Assembly (NCBI RefSeq): GCF_019175365.1
Contig: NZ_CP059572.1
Location: 310,001-374,000 of the forward strand
DNA length: 64,000 nucleotides
Origin: Actinomadura graeca
GTDB lineage: Bacteria > Actinomycetota > Actinomycetes > Streptosporangiales > Streptosporangiaceae
Reading direction: 5' to 3'
Position numbers and translations under genes: made by a program
Notes under the pieces: model-generated
What the model was told of the DNA's origin: nothing
Databases searched by the model: none
What the model saw: only the letters and a program-made list of their open reading frames with translations
Shown: one piece after another, positions 7,668-15,069 of the stretch
Numbering within the stretch: the first letter of the stretch is position 1
Layout: the number at the start of each line of letters is the position of its first letter

Positions 7668-7691
7668 GTTTAAGGAGATCAGTACGGGTAG
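7668..7691 (+). promoter_or_regulatory. SigB/SigF-type promoter upstream of gvpA
   Basis: GTTT (7668-7671), 14 bases, GGGTAG (7686-7691). The spacing is identical to the promoter at 7272-7295. The gvpA ATG is 96 bases downstream, leaving room for a long leader that contains the repeats at 7711-7751. Confidence 0.55.
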
Positions 7692-7710
7692 ATGGGCCCG
7701 GGAACGACCG

Positions 7711-7751
7711 AATCCATCTGAATCCGTCCGTATCCATCCGAAATCCATCCG
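7711..7751 (+). repeat. Four tandem 10-11 bp repeats in the gvpA leader
   Basis: Consecutive units read AATCCATCTG, AATCCGTCCG, TATCCATCCGA and AATCCATCCGA. The period equals one helical turn. They lie between the stress-type promoter and the gvpA ribosome binding site. They could be a phased protein-binding array. As RNA, their CAUCC cores could pair with GGAUG at 7781-7785, just after the AAGGAG site. Confidence 0.6.
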
Positions 7752-7787
7752 AACGCAAGACCCCCCAACCCCCAAGGAGTGGATGAG

Positions 7788-8231
7788 ATGACTGGGCCGA
7801 TCGCCCAGCAGACCTCGGGCAGCAATACCGCCCAACGAGGCCGCACGGGCAGCAGCCTGGCTGACGTCGTCGACCTGATCCTCGAGAAGGGCTTGGTCAT
7901 CGACCTGTACGCCCGCGTGTCGCTGGTGGGGATCGAGATCCTCACCGTGGACGTGCGGATCGTCGTCGCCAGCGTGGACACCTACCTCCGGTTCGCCAAG
8001 GCCGTCAACCGGCTCGACATCGCCCACGACGGCACCTCGCAGGGGCTGCCGGAGTTCGTCGGGGGCATGCAGGAGTCCGGCGCGAAGAAGAAGACGAGGG
8101 GCGCCCTCGAAGGCGCCCAGGAACGCCTCAAGGAGACCTTCGGCTCGTCGGACTCCGACGACGAGGACGAGGACGAGGGCAAGCAGTCCGCGCGGCGCAG
8201 CTCGTCCCGTAAGAAGGAGGACGACGAATGA
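7788..8231 (+). CDS. gvpA: Gas vesicle structural protein GvpA
   Basis: A 147-residue shell protein. The conserved GvpA core spans about residues 22-75: SLADVVDLILEKGLVIDLYA, then VSLVGIEILTVDVRIVVASV. The C-terminal 60 residues are an extension ending in an acidic run (SDSDDEDEDEG) and a basic, Ser-rich tail, as in many actinomycete GvpA proteins. GvpA assembles into the gas-permeable, water-excluding rib structure. AAGGAG at 7774-7779 sets the ATG at 7788; a GTG at 7779 is the alternative. It overlaps gvpF by four bases. Confidence 0.93.
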   Translation: MTGPIAQQTSGSNTAQRGRTGSSLADVVDLILEKGLVIDLYARVSLVGIEILTVDVRIVVASVDTYLRFAKAVNRLDIAHDGTSQGLPEFVGGMQESGAKKKTRGALEGAQERLKETFGSSDSDDEDEDEGKQSARRSSSRKKEDDE

Positions 8232-8998
8232 CGACGCCGCAGCCCGAGGGGCCCGCCCCCCAGTATGTGTACGGGGTGATCCGCGCCGGTGTGGAGCTGC
8301 CGTCCGGCATCACGGGCCTGGACGAGCGTCCGGTGACGGTGGTCGGCAACGGCGGCCATTGCGCGGCGGTCATCAGCGACCTGCCCGCCGGGCGGGCGCT
8401 CGGCGAGCGCGCCGACCTGGTCGCGCACCAGCGGGTCCTGAACGCGCTGCTGGACGCGGGGGTCACGGTCGTGCCGTTCCGGTTCGGCGCGGCGCTGTCG
8501 GACCGCGAGGCGGTGGAGAAGGAACTGCTGGCCGGCAACACCGACAGGCTCGGGCAGGTCCTGGACCAGCTTGAGGGCCGGGTGGAGATGCGCGTGAAGG
8601 CCACCTACGTCCAGGACGCGGTCCTGGCGGAGATCCTGCGGGCCGAGCCCGAGATCGCCGACCTGGCGGCGCGGCTGCGGGAGGTCCCCGCGGACGCCGC
8701 CGACGCCGTCTACTACGACCGGGTCCGGCTCGGCGAGCTGATCGCCCAGGCGATGGAGCGGCGCCGCGAGCACGACGGGCAGGTGCTCCTGGAGGGCGCC
8801 GCGCCCGCCGCGGAGGCGTTCGTCCGCAAGACGCCCGCCCGCGAGGAGGACGTGCTGGACGCGTCCTTCCTGGTCGCCGAAGGGCGGCGCGCGGACTTCG
8901 AGCGTGCCGTGGACCAGCTGGGCGAGGCGAACTCCGAGCGCGTCCGGGTCCGGCTGATCGGGCCGCTGCCGCCCTACGACTTCGTCCCGGAGGCGTGA
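8228..8998 (+). CDS. gvpF: Gas vesicle protein GvpF (GvpF/L family)
   Basis: A 256-residue member of the GvpF/GvpL family. It opens with YVYGVIRAGVELP, typical of the family (YxYGVv), and has VVPFRFGAALSDREAVEKEL in the first domain and a closing RVRLIGPLPPYDFV, the usual C-terminal signature. GvpF/L proteins are accessory or assembly factors that bind GvpA. The start overlaps the gvpA stop (ATGA). A second, longer family member (gvpL) lies at 9916-10770. Confidence 0.92.
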   Translation: MTTPQPEGPAPQYVYGVIRAGVELPSGITGLDERPVTVVGNGGHCAAVISDLPAGRALGERADLVAHQRVLNALLDAGVTVVPFRFGAALSDREAVEKELLAGNTDRLGQVLDQLEGRVEMRVKATYVQDAVLAEILRAEPEIADLAARLREVPADAADAVYYDRVRLGELIAQAMERRREHDGQVLLEGAAPAAEAFVRKTPAREEDVLDASFLVAEGRRADFERAVDQLGEANSERVRVRLIGPLPPYDFVPEA

Positions 8999-9002
8999 CC
9001 CG

Positions 9003-9242
9003 ATGGGCTTCTTCACCGGGCTGGTCACGCTGCCGCTGGCGCCCGTCCGCGGCGTGGTCTGGATGGCCGGGGTGCTCACCGAGCAGGCGGAGGCGCGGCT
9101 GTACGACCCGGGGCGGATCGCCGCGGAGATGCAGCAGGTGGCCGACGACGTGGCCACCGGCGAGATCACCGAGGAGGAGGCCGCCGTGCTGGAAGAGGAC
9201 CTGATCCGCCGGCTCCACGAGGGCCGGGCGCGGAGCCTGTAG
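9003..9242 (+). CDS. gvpG: Gas vesicle protein GvpG
   Basis: A 79-residue helical accessory protein with the family opening MGFFTGLVTLPLAPVRGVVW and the conserved LYDPGRIAAEMQQVADD and EEEAAVLEEDLIRRL segments. GvpG takes part in vesicle assembly with GvpF/L. The ATG is four bases after the gvpF stop. Confidence 0.92.
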   Translation: MGFFTGLVTLPLAPVRGVVWMAGVLTEQAEARLYDPGRIAAEMQQVADDVATGEITEEEAAVLEEDLIRRLHEGRARSL

Positions 9243-9256
9243 CGAGGAGGCCAGTG

Positions 9257-9514
9257 ATGATGTCCGCGGCAGAGGCCGCCAAGCGCGCGGCCGAGCACGT
9301 CACCGCGATGACCGGCCGCAGCGCCGAGGGCGTCGTGGGGATGGAGCGCGCCGGCGAGGGGTGGCGCGTCACGGTGGAGGTGGTGGAGACCCACCGCATC
9401 CCCGATTCCGCCGACATCCTGGCGGTCTACGAAACCGAGGTGGACGAGGACGGCGACCTGGTCGCCTTCCGCCGCGCGCGGCGCTACAACCGCGGACGAG
9501 TGGAGAGGGACTGA
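9257..9514 (+). CDS. gvpO: Gas vesicle protein GvpO
   Basis: An 85-residue soluble protein of the GvpO family. WRVTVEVVETHRIPDSADIL and AVYETEVDEDGDLVAFRRA-RRYNRG are the signature parts. GAGGAGG at 9244-9250 supports the ATG at 9257; GTG 9254 and ATG 9260 are also in frame. In many actinomycetes gvpO precedes gvpA, but here it lies between gvpG and gvpJ. Confidence 0.9.
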   Translation: MMSAAEAAKRAAEHVTAMTGRSAEGVVGMERAGEGWRVTVEVVETHRIPDSADILAVYETEVDEDGDLVAFRRARRYNRGRVERD

Positions 9515-9520
9515 GAAGCG

Positions 9521-9919
9521 TTGAGCGAGATCTCCTGGACCGGCGGGCGGTCGCCGGCGCGGTCGATGTCGGGGCCGCCCGCGCAGCAGTCGGCGAACCT
9601 CGCCGACCTGCTGGAGCGGATCCTGGACAAGGGCATCGTGATCGTCGGCGACGTCCGGGTGAACCTGCTGGACATCGAGCTGCTGACCATCAAGCTGCGG
9701 CTGCTGGTGGCCTCGGTCGACCGCGCCAAGGAGATGGGCATCGACTGGTGGGAGCACGACCCGTCACTGTCGTCGCGGGCCCGGAAGGGGGACGGCGGCG
9801 ACCGTGAGGTGGAGGACGGCGCGGACGGGGGGCTGCTGGAGGAGAACCGGCGGCTGCGCGAGCGGCTCGCCGCGCTGGAGGCCAGGGAGGGCAACGGGGC
9901 GGAGGGGGACGCGTCATGA
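9521..9919 (+). CDS. gvpJ: Gas vesicle protein GvpJ (GvpA paralogue)
   Basis: A 132-residue GvpA-related minor shell protein. Residues about 25-72 show NLADLLERILDKGIVIVGDV and LLDIELLTIKLRLLVASVDR, then GIDWWEHDP, the GvpJ signature. The end is a short coiled-coil-like helix (LLEENRRLRERLAALEAREG). The start is TTG 9521, with GAGAGGGA about ten bases upstream; ATG 9566 is the fallback. It overlaps gvpL by four bases. GvpJ-type proteins are thought to nucleate or cap the vesicle. Confidence 0.88.
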   Translation: MSEISWTGGRSPARSMSGPPAQQSANLADLLERILDKGIVIVGDVRVNLLDIELLTIKLRLLVASVDRAKEMGIDWWEHDPSLSSRARKGDGGDREVEDGADGGLLEENRRLRERLAALEAREGNGAEGDAS

Positions 9920-10770
9920 CCGGAACGGCCGTCTACCTGTACGGGGTGGCCCGCGATCTCGACCCGGCCGCGCTCGGCGGGACGCCGGGCGTGTCCGGCG
10001 CGGCCGTCCGCGGCGTCGTCGCGGGCGGGCTGACCGCGCTGGTCAGCACCGTCCGGCTGGACGACTACGGCGAGGCGGCGCTGCGCGCCAACCTGGAGGA
10101 CCTGGCGTGGCTGGAGGAGACCGCCCGCGCCCACCACGAGGTGGTGGACCGGGCGGCGCACGCCGCGCCCACGGCGCCGGTGCGGATCGCGACCCTCTAC
10201 CGCGACGACGCGCGGGTCGCCGAGATCCTCGCGGACCAGCGTGAACGGTTCGGCGAGGTGCTGGACGGCATCGCCGGCCGCTCGGAGTGGGGCGTCAAGG
10301 TCTACGCGAGCCCGCCCGAGCCCGCCGAACCGGCCGGATCGGACCCCGGTGGGGGGCTCGAGCCGAGGGCCGAGCCCCTCACCGGCTCCCGGCCCCCCAA
10401 GCCCGGGGCGGGCGCGGGCACGGCGTACCTGCGGCGGCGCCAGGACGAGCGCCGCCGCCGCGAGGACGCGGGCCGCCGGATGGCCGAGCGGGCGTCCGCC
10501 CTCCACGCCGAGCTCGCGGAGCACGCCATCGCCTCGCGGCACCATCCGCCGCAGGACCCGAGGCTGTCGGGCCGTGCGGGAACGCAGATCATGAACGCCG
10601 CCTACCTGCTCGACGACGAGCGCGAGGCCGGTTTCCTCGCGGCGGCCCGCGCGGCCGCGGGCCACCTCGAAGGCGTCGAGCTGGAGGTGACGGGGCCCTG
10701 GCCGCCGTACTCCTTCATCGACGCCGACACGGTGTCCGCGGCGCCCGCCGCCGGGGACCCGGCGTCGTGA
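9916..10770 (+). CDS. gvpL: Gas vesicle protein GvpL (GvpF/L family)
   Basis: A 284-residue second GvpF/L protein. It has the family start (AVYLYGVARDL), the middle APVRIATLYRDDARVAEIL, and the closing LEVTGPWPPYSFID. Compared with gvpF it has an inserted linker (about residues 136-165) rich in Pro, Gly and Glu, followed by a highly charged helix (RRRQDERRRREDAGRRM). The DNA for the linker contains a near-perfect hairpin at 10348-10383. It overlaps gvpJ and gvpS by four bases each. Confidence 0.9.
   Translation: MTGTAVYLYGVARDLDPAALGGTPGVSGAAVRGVVAGGLTALVSTVRLDDYGEAALRANLEDLAWLEETARAHHEVVDRAAHAAPTAPVRIATLYRDDARVAEILADQRERFGEVLDGIAGRSEWGVKVYASPPEPAEPAGSDPGGGLEPRAEPLTGSRPPKPGAGAGTAYLRRRQDERRRREDAGRRMAERASALHAELAEHAIASRHHPPQDPRLSGRAGTQIMNAAYLLDDEREAGFLAAARAAAGHLEGVELEVTGPWPPYSFIDADTVSAAPAAGDPAS
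10348..10383. repeat. REP-like palindrome inside the gvpL linker
   Basis: GGTGGGGGGCTCG (10348-10360) and CGAGCCCCTCACC (10371-10383) pair over 13 bases with one mismatch, around a ten-base loop. It encodes the low-complexity linker that gvpF lacks. It may be an inserted palindromic element tolerated in frame. Confidence 0.4.
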
Positions 10771-10970
10771 CGGCGGCCCTGGAGGCCGGCGCCGGCGCCC
10801 CCGCGCAGCGGATCGCGCTGGTCGACCTGCTCGACCGGCTGCTCGCCGGCGGTGTCGTCATCACGGGGGACCTGGTCATCTCGGTCGCCGACGTCGACCT
10901 GGTGCAGATATCGCTGCGCGCCTTGATCACCACCGTCCGCGACGAGCTGCTGCCCGAGGGGGAGTCATGA
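10767..10970 (+). CDS. gvpS: Gas vesicle protein GvpS (GvpA family, short)
   Basis: A 67-residue GvpA-related protein. IALVDLLDRLLAGGVVITGD and LVISVADVDLVQISLRALIT match the GvpA/J/M/S core without extensions. The GTG at 10767 overlaps the gvpL stop (GTGA). The short length and position before gvpK fit GvpS of Streptomyces-type clusters; GvpM is the alternative name in other groups. Confidence 0.85.
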   Translation: MTAALEAGAGAPAQRIALVDLLDRLLAGGVVITGDLVISVADVDLVQISLRALITTVRDELLPEGES

Positions 10971-11407
10971 GCCGGACGCGCCGGGAACCGGTCACCGGCG
11001 AGATGTCGGTGCGGGACCCGCTGGCGGGGGACCGGTTCACCGGCGACCTCCTGGCCGGCGGCGACGCGGCCTCCGAGGACCCGGCCCGGGCCGCGCCCGC
11101 CCGCGGACCCGGGCCGTCGCCGTCCTCGCGGACCGTGCAGCGCCTGCGCACCGACCCGGAGACGGTGGAGCGCGACCTCGTGAAGCTCGTCCTGACGCTG
11201 GTCGAGCTGATCCGCCAGCTGATGGAGCGGCAGGCGCTGCGCCGCGCGGAGGGCGGCGACCTCACCGACGAGCAGGTCGAGCAGCTCGGCCTGGCGCTGA
11301 TGCGGCTGGACGAGGCGATGGTCAAGCTCAAGGACCACTTCGAGCTGGACGACCAGGACCTCAACCTCGACCTGGGGCCGCTCGGCCCGCTGCTCCCCGA
11401 GGTCTGA
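10967..11407 (+). CDS. gvpK: Gas vesicle protein GvpK
   Basis: A 146-residue accessory protein. The conserved part is the C-terminal 95 residues: RLRTDPETVERDLVKLVLTL, VELIRQLMERQALRR, and the end with LGLALMRLDEAMVKLKDHF followed by DLNLDLGPLGPLL. The first 50 residues are a variable Pro/Ala-rich lead. It overlaps gvpS by four bases and is the last recognised gvp gene; no gvpN or gvpV is present. Confidence 0.9.
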   Translation: MSRTRREPVTGEMSVRDPLAGDRFTGDLLAGGDAASEDPARAAPARGPGPSPSSRTVQRLRTDPETVERDLVKLVLTLVELIRQLMERQALRRAEGGDLTDEQVEQLGLALMRLDEAMVKLKDHFELDDQDLNLDLGPLGPLLPEV

Positions 11408-11414
11408 GCGGGGC

Positions 11415-11558
11415 CTTCGATGTCGGCGTGGTCACTGCGCCTTGGATGAGGTAGTCCTGCCGGACGCGGAAGAGCACGACCCACTGGTCCGGATGGGCGA
11501 ACGCGACGACGGTGTCAGGGGAGAGCCGGGCTCGAAACGGACACCGGGTGAGGTCATC
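11415..11558 (-). pseudogene. Coding-like remnant, unknown family
   Basis: One minus-strand frame has strongly G/C-ending codons and a natural-looking peptide (LSPDTVVAFAHPDQWVVLFR, then VRQDYLIQGAVTTP), but no ATG and no upstream continuation. The other frames here are Ser/Arg-rich shadows. It looks like the end of a gene whose front was lost. The family is not recognised. Confidence 0.3.
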
Positions 11559-11638
11559 GGCACCTCGCCGTGACCTCCAATGGGTTTTCCAGGCGCCGTA
11601 GGCTGAGGATCGTCCGCCCTGCCGTCACCGGGGGTTCC

Positions 11639-12592
11639 ATGGGCCGCGATCCCGAGTACCTGGCCTACATGCGCCGCCGCCTGGCCGCCGGACCCGCGGC
11701 GCCGGCGCGGGACCGGACGATCGAGGACGCGCGCCGCGAGCACGCCGCCGACCTCGCCCGCAGTCCCCGCCCGCACGTCGGCGTGGTCGAGGACCTGGCC
11801 GTCGACGGCCCCTCCGGGCCCCTGCCCGCCCGCCTCTACCGTCCCGCGGGCGAGGAGCCGGTCCCCGGGCTGGTGTACTTCCACGGCGGCGGCTGGGCGC
11901 TCGGCGATGTGGACAGCTACGACCCCGTGGTGCGGGCGCTGGCCGTGGCGAGCGGTGTCGGCTGGCTGTCCGTCGGCTACCGCAGGCCGCCCGAACACCG
12001 CTTCCCGGCGGCCCTGGACGACGCCGTCGCCGCCGTCCGCTGGGCCGTGTCGAACGCCGCCCGGCTCGGCCTGGACCCCTCCCGGATCGGCGTGGCGGGC
12101 GACAGCGCGGGCGCGCAGCTCGCCGCGACCGCCGCGTCCCGCCTGCGGGCCCCCGGCCCGGCGCGTCCGGCCCTGCAGGTGCTGATCTACCCGGCCCTTG
12201 ACCTGCGGGAGGAGCCGCCGGACCCGCCCGACCCCGACGGGCTGGCCCTTCCCCCGCACGGGGTGAGGCCGGTCCTGGAGATCTACCTGCGGGGCGTCGA
12301 CCGCGCCCGCCCGGACGTGTCGCCGCTGCTGGACCCCGACCCCGGCGGCCTGCCCCCGGCGGTGATCGCGACGGCCGAGTACGACCGGCTGCGCCCGCAG
12401 GCCGAGGAACACGCGGCGCGGCTGCGGTCGGCGGGGGTGCCGGTCACGCTGATCGCCGGGACGGGCCTGGACCACAGCTTCCTCGGCTGGGGCTCCTTCG
12501 CCCGCCGTCCCGCCGAGGCCGTCGCCGGGATCGGCGCCGCCGTCCGCGCCGCCCTCACCCGGCGGCCCGGGCCGTCCCGACCCTCCCGATGA
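11639..12592 (+). CDS. Alpha/beta hydrolase, HSL-type esterase
   Basis: A 317-residue esterase/lipase of the hormone-sensitive-lipase family. YFHGGGW (about residue 80) supplies the oxyanion hole, GVAGDSAGAQLA carries the nucleophile Ser, and a closing GTGLDHSFLGW carries the catalytic His; the acid is likely the Asp in AEYDRL. Acts on short-chain or aryl esters in the cytoplasm; no signal peptide is visible. The ATG at 11639 has only GGGG upstream. It stands alone after a 231-base gap from gvpK. Confidence 0.85.
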   Translation: MGRDPEYLAYMRRRLAAGPAAPARDRTIEDARREHAADLARSPRPHVGVVEDLAVDGPSGPLPARLYRPAGEEPVPGLVYFHGGGWALGDVDSYDPVVRALAVASGVGWLSVGYRRPPEHRFPAALDDAVAAVRWAVSNAARLGLDPSRIGVAGDSAGAQLAATAASRLRAPGPARPALQVLIYPALDLREEPPDPPDPDGLALPPHGVRPVLEIYLRGVDRARPDVSPLLDPDPGGLPPAVIATAEYDRLRPQAEEHAARLRSAGVPVTLIAGTGLDHSFLGWGSFARRPAEAVAGIGAAVRAALTRRPGPSRPSR

Positions 12593-12722
12593 TGCATTCG
12601 AGCAGGTCAGAGGGGGCAAAACCGTTTAAAGACGCTGTCAAGGGCTATGACGGTAGGCGTACCGGAGACCGGGACCTCGCCGAGATCGCCGCGGCGTGGG
12701 AGCAGCGGTTGAGGAGGCCGTC

Positions 12723-12983
12723 TTGCGGAAAGCGCATGAGATGCGGATGGTCGGGACCGAGGAGTCCGGTCTGGAGGAGTGGGCGTGCCCCACCTGCGGG
12801 CGCCGGCTCATGCTGAGATGGCCGCCGCACTACGAGAAGCTCGTGGTCGAGCCGGGCGACGAGCTCGCCGGCCACGTGGGCGCGCTGGAGACCACCACCG
12901 GCCCCGCGCCCGGGGAGCGCGAGCGGCGGTGGCTGCGCGAGACGGGCAAGGGCCCCCTCACCGGCCACCCCGAGATGATCTGA
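12723..12983 (+). CDS. Small zinc-ribbon-like protein, unknown
   Basis: An 86-residue protein with one CPTCGRRLMLRWPP knuckle, which usually binds zinc together with a second pair (not present here), so a half-ribbon or a dimer is possible. The TTG at 12723 follows GAGGAGG (12711-12717); ATG 12735 is the alternative. GTTT (12624-12627), 14 bases, GGGCTA (12642-12647) is an imperfect stress-type promoter about 75 bases upstream. Function unknown. Confidence 0.6.
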   Translation: MRKAHEMRMVGTEESGLEEWACPTCGRRLMLRWPPHYEKLVVEPGDELAGHVGALETTTGPAPGERERRWLRETGKGPLTGHPEMI

Positions 12984-13010
12984 GAGGCCGGGCCCGCGCG
13001 ACCCGGCCTC
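12984..13010. terminator. Bidirectional terminator hairpin
   Basis: GAGGCCGGG (12984-12992) and CCCGGCCTC (13002-13010) form a perfect nine-base stem with a nine-base loop. It lies between the converging zinc-ribbon and aldehyde dehydrogenase genes, immediately after the first stop. Confidence 0.7.
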
Positions 13011-13023
13011 GCGTCGTCCCCGG

Positions 13024-14481
13024 TCAGAACGGGTGCGGGGCGATCTCGCCGCGCATCGTGACCCACTGCGACTCGGTGAACGCCTCGATGTTGGCGTCCG
13101 GGCCGCCGAACCGCGATCCGTTGCCGGACGCCGCCAGGCCGCCGAACGGCACCACCGGCTCGTCGTTGACGGTCTGGTCGTTGATGTGGACCAGCCCGGT
13201 CGGGACCGCGTCGGCGATCTTCATCGCCTGGCCGACGTCGCCGAGGATGCCCAGCGACAGCCCGTACTCGCTGTCGGCCGCCAGCGCCACGGCGTCCTCG
13301 GTGGTCGCGAACGGCACGACGGGGGCGACCGGCCCGAACACCTCCTGCGCGTACGCGGGCATCTCCGGGCTCACCTCCGCGAGCACCGTCGGACGGTAGA
13401 ACAGCCCCTCGTGGGTGCCGCCCGCCGCCAGCCGCGCGCCCGCCGCGACCGTCCCGCGGACCAGCCCGTCGATGTGCGCGAGCTGCCGCTCGTCGATGAT
13501 CGGGCCCAGCGCCACCGGCCCGGCGGCCGGGTCACCGACCGGCAGCTTGTCGGCCTTGTCGGCCAGCGCCGCGACGTACTCCTCGTGCAGGCTCTCGTGG
13601 ACGAGGTGCCGTCCCGTCGTCATGCAGATCTGCCCCTGGTGCAGGAACGAGCCCCACGCGCCCGCCGACACCGCCTTGGACACGTCCGCGCCCGGCAGCA
13701 CGATCAGCGCGTTGTTGCCGCCCAGCTCCAGGTGCACGCGCTTGAGCATCCGCCCGCACACCTCACCGATCTTGCGTCCGGCCGCGGTGGAGCCGGTGAA
13801 CGACACCACCCGCACCTCCGGCGCCGCGACGACCGCCTCACCGGCCTCGCGGCCGCCCGGCAGCAGGTGCAGCAGCCCCTCGGGCAGCCCCGCCTCCTGG
13901 AACACCCGCGCGAGCACCACACCGCCGCACACCGCGGTGCGGGGGTCGGGCTTGAGCAGCACCGAGTTGCCCAGCGCCAGCGCCGGCGCCACCGAGCGCA
14001 TCGACAGGATCAGCGGGAAGTTGAACGGCGAGATGACGCTCACCACCCCCGCGGGCCGCCGCCGCGCCAGGCTCCAGCGCGGCTGCGCGGACGGCAGGAC
14101 GAGCCCCTGCGGATGCGAGGCCAGCGCCGCCGACTCATAGCACAGGTTCGCGGCGAAATGCGTCTCCAGCTCGGCCTTGGGAGGGATCGAGCCCGCCTCC
14201 CGGACGATCCAGTCCCGGATCTCCTCGGTGTGCTCCTCGAACAGCCGGCCCGCCCGCCGCAGGATCGCCGCCCGCTCCTCGTAGGGACGGGCCGCCCAGT
14301 CCCGCTGCGCCGCGGCGGCGGCCGACGCGGCACGGGCGACGTCGGAGCCGTCCGCCTGGCCCAGCGTGCCGAGCGTCCCGCCGGTGGCGGGCTCGACGAC
14401 GTCGTAGACGCCGCCCCGCCCGACGGTCCAGCCGCCGTCGAAGATCTTGCCGGTCCACAGGCCGGGGTCGAGCAACGACAT
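13024..14481 (-). CDS. NAD(P)-dependent aldehyde dehydrogenase, benzaldehyde type
   Basis: A 485-residue aldehyde dehydrogenase. VSVISPFNFPLILSMRSVAP is the substrate and cofactor entry segment, FTGSTAAGRKIGE the NAD loop, and LELGGNN carries the general-base Glu. The nucleophile Cys is in QGQICMTTGRHLV, and EVFGPVAPVVPF and NDQTVNDEPVVPFGG follow. The NDQ and FGG pattern is usual in benzaldehyde/vanillin dehydrogenases, so aromatic aldehydes are the likely substrates. A TGAGGAGG site precedes the ATG at 14481. Confidence 0.88.
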   Translation of the reverse strand: MSLLDPGLWTGKIFDGGWTVGRGGVYDVVEPATGGTLGTLGQADGSDVARAASAAAAAQRDWAARPYEERAAILRRAGRLFEEHTEEIRDWIVREAGSIPPKAELETHFAANLCYESAALASHPQGLVLPSAQPRWSLARRRPAGVVSVISPFNFPLILSMRSVAPALALGNSVLLKPDPRTAVCGGVVLARVFQEAGLPEGLLHLLPGGREAGEAVVAAPEVRVVSFTGSTAAGRKIGEVCGRMLKRVHLELGGNNALIVLPGADVSKAVSAGAWGSFLHQGQICMTTGRHLVHESLHEEYVAALADKADKLPVGDPAAGPVALGPIIDERQLAHIDGLVRGTVAAGARLAAGGTHEGLFYRPTVLAEVSPEMPAYAQEVFGPVAPVVPFATTEDAVALAADSEYGLSLGILGDVGQAMKIADAVPTGLVHINDQTVNDEPVVPFGGLAASGNGSRFGGPDANIEAFTESQWVTMRGEIAPHPF

Positions 14482-14568
14482 CGTTCCTCCTCAGGTCAGC
14501 GCGCGGGGACCCGCCGGGTGCACAGATCCCCTCCCTAAGCCTCACCATGCCGAAGGCGCGGGGGAACA

Positions 14569-14599
14569 TCACCTTTCCATTCACCGGAATGGCAGGTGA
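14569..14599. promoter_or_regulatory. Inverted repeat between aldehyde dehydrogenase and ars scar
   Basis: TCACCT-TT-CCATTC-ACCG-GAATGG-C-AGGTGA: two nested arms of six bases around a four-base loop. It is 88 bp upstream of the aldehyde dehydrogenase start. It could be an operator for that gene or a leftover terminator or operator of the lost ars locus. Confidence 0.4.
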
Positions 14600-14611
14600 A
14601 CCCGGGGCACG

Positions 14612-14737
14612 TCACGTGCCGCACACGCACCCGGCGGCGCCCTGGGCGTCCTTGCCGAAGGTGTCGGCCTTCACCACGTGCACCTCCCACGGCTCCTTGC
14701 CGCGGCCGGTCACCCTCACCTTGTCCTGCACGGCGTA
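14612..14737 (-). pseudogene. 3' remnant of arsI/cadI-type metalloenzyme gene
   Basis: Reading the minus strand to the TGA at 14614-14612 gives YAVQDKVRVTGRGKEPWEVH, then VVKADTFGKDAQG and an end CVCGT. This is the C-terminal end of ArsI/CadI-type (glyoxalase-fold) proteins, which carry a YAVQDKVWV...WEVYTVL...DTFG pattern before a Cys pair. Everything upstream is missing; at 14738 the sequence changes to an arsC fragment on the other strand. Confidence 0.65.
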
Positions 14738-14992
14738 ATCGACGTGTCCGCCGCGAAGCCCGCGGTCCTCACCGCCGAGGCCGTGCGGTCCGGTGACGTC
14801 GTGATCACGATGGGCTGCGGGGACGCCTGCCCCTCCTTCCCCGGCAGGCGCTACCTGGACTGGACGCTGGACGACCCCGCCGGGCAGGACGCGGACGCGA
14901 TCCGTCCGATCCGCGACGAGATCGACCGTCGTGTGCGCCGTCTGCTCGATGAACTCGGCATCCGGCCTGAGCCGCGACCATCACAGCCTTAG
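14738..14992 (+). pseudogene. 3' part of arsC-type arsenate reductase (LMW-PTP fold)
   Basis: From 14738 the plus strand encodes IDVSAAKPAVLTAEAVRSGD, then VVITMGCGDACPSFPGRRYL, then DWTLDDPAGQ and IRPIRDEIDRRVRRLLDEL, which is the C-terminal two thirds of thioredoxin- or mycothiol-linked arsenate reductases. The N-terminal P-loop (CxxNxxRS) with the catalytic Cys is missing, so it cannot be active. An in-frame ATG at 14678 reads through arsI-antisense sequence and is not a real start. Confidence 0.7.
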
Positions 14993-15069
14993 CACCGCAC
15001 AGATAGTGTCTATATAGCTACTCATAGTGATATCCGTGAGTTCCTTGCAGAATCTGGGAAAGGAACCAC

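Noticed and set aside
7711..7751. Short repeats as a CRISPR array or replication iterons
   Set aside because: The units are adjacent with no spacers and are only 10-11 bp; no cas or rep gene is near.
12624..12647. GTTT-N14-GGGCTA as a further stress-sigma promoter
   Set aside because: The -10 has an extra C compared with GGGTA, so I mention it only as a weak possibility for the zinc-ribbon gene and do not list it as a feature.
14678..14992. Intact small arsenate reductase starting at ATG 14678
   Set aside because: The first 20 codons read antisense through the arsI remnant and the catalytic P-loop Cys is missing.
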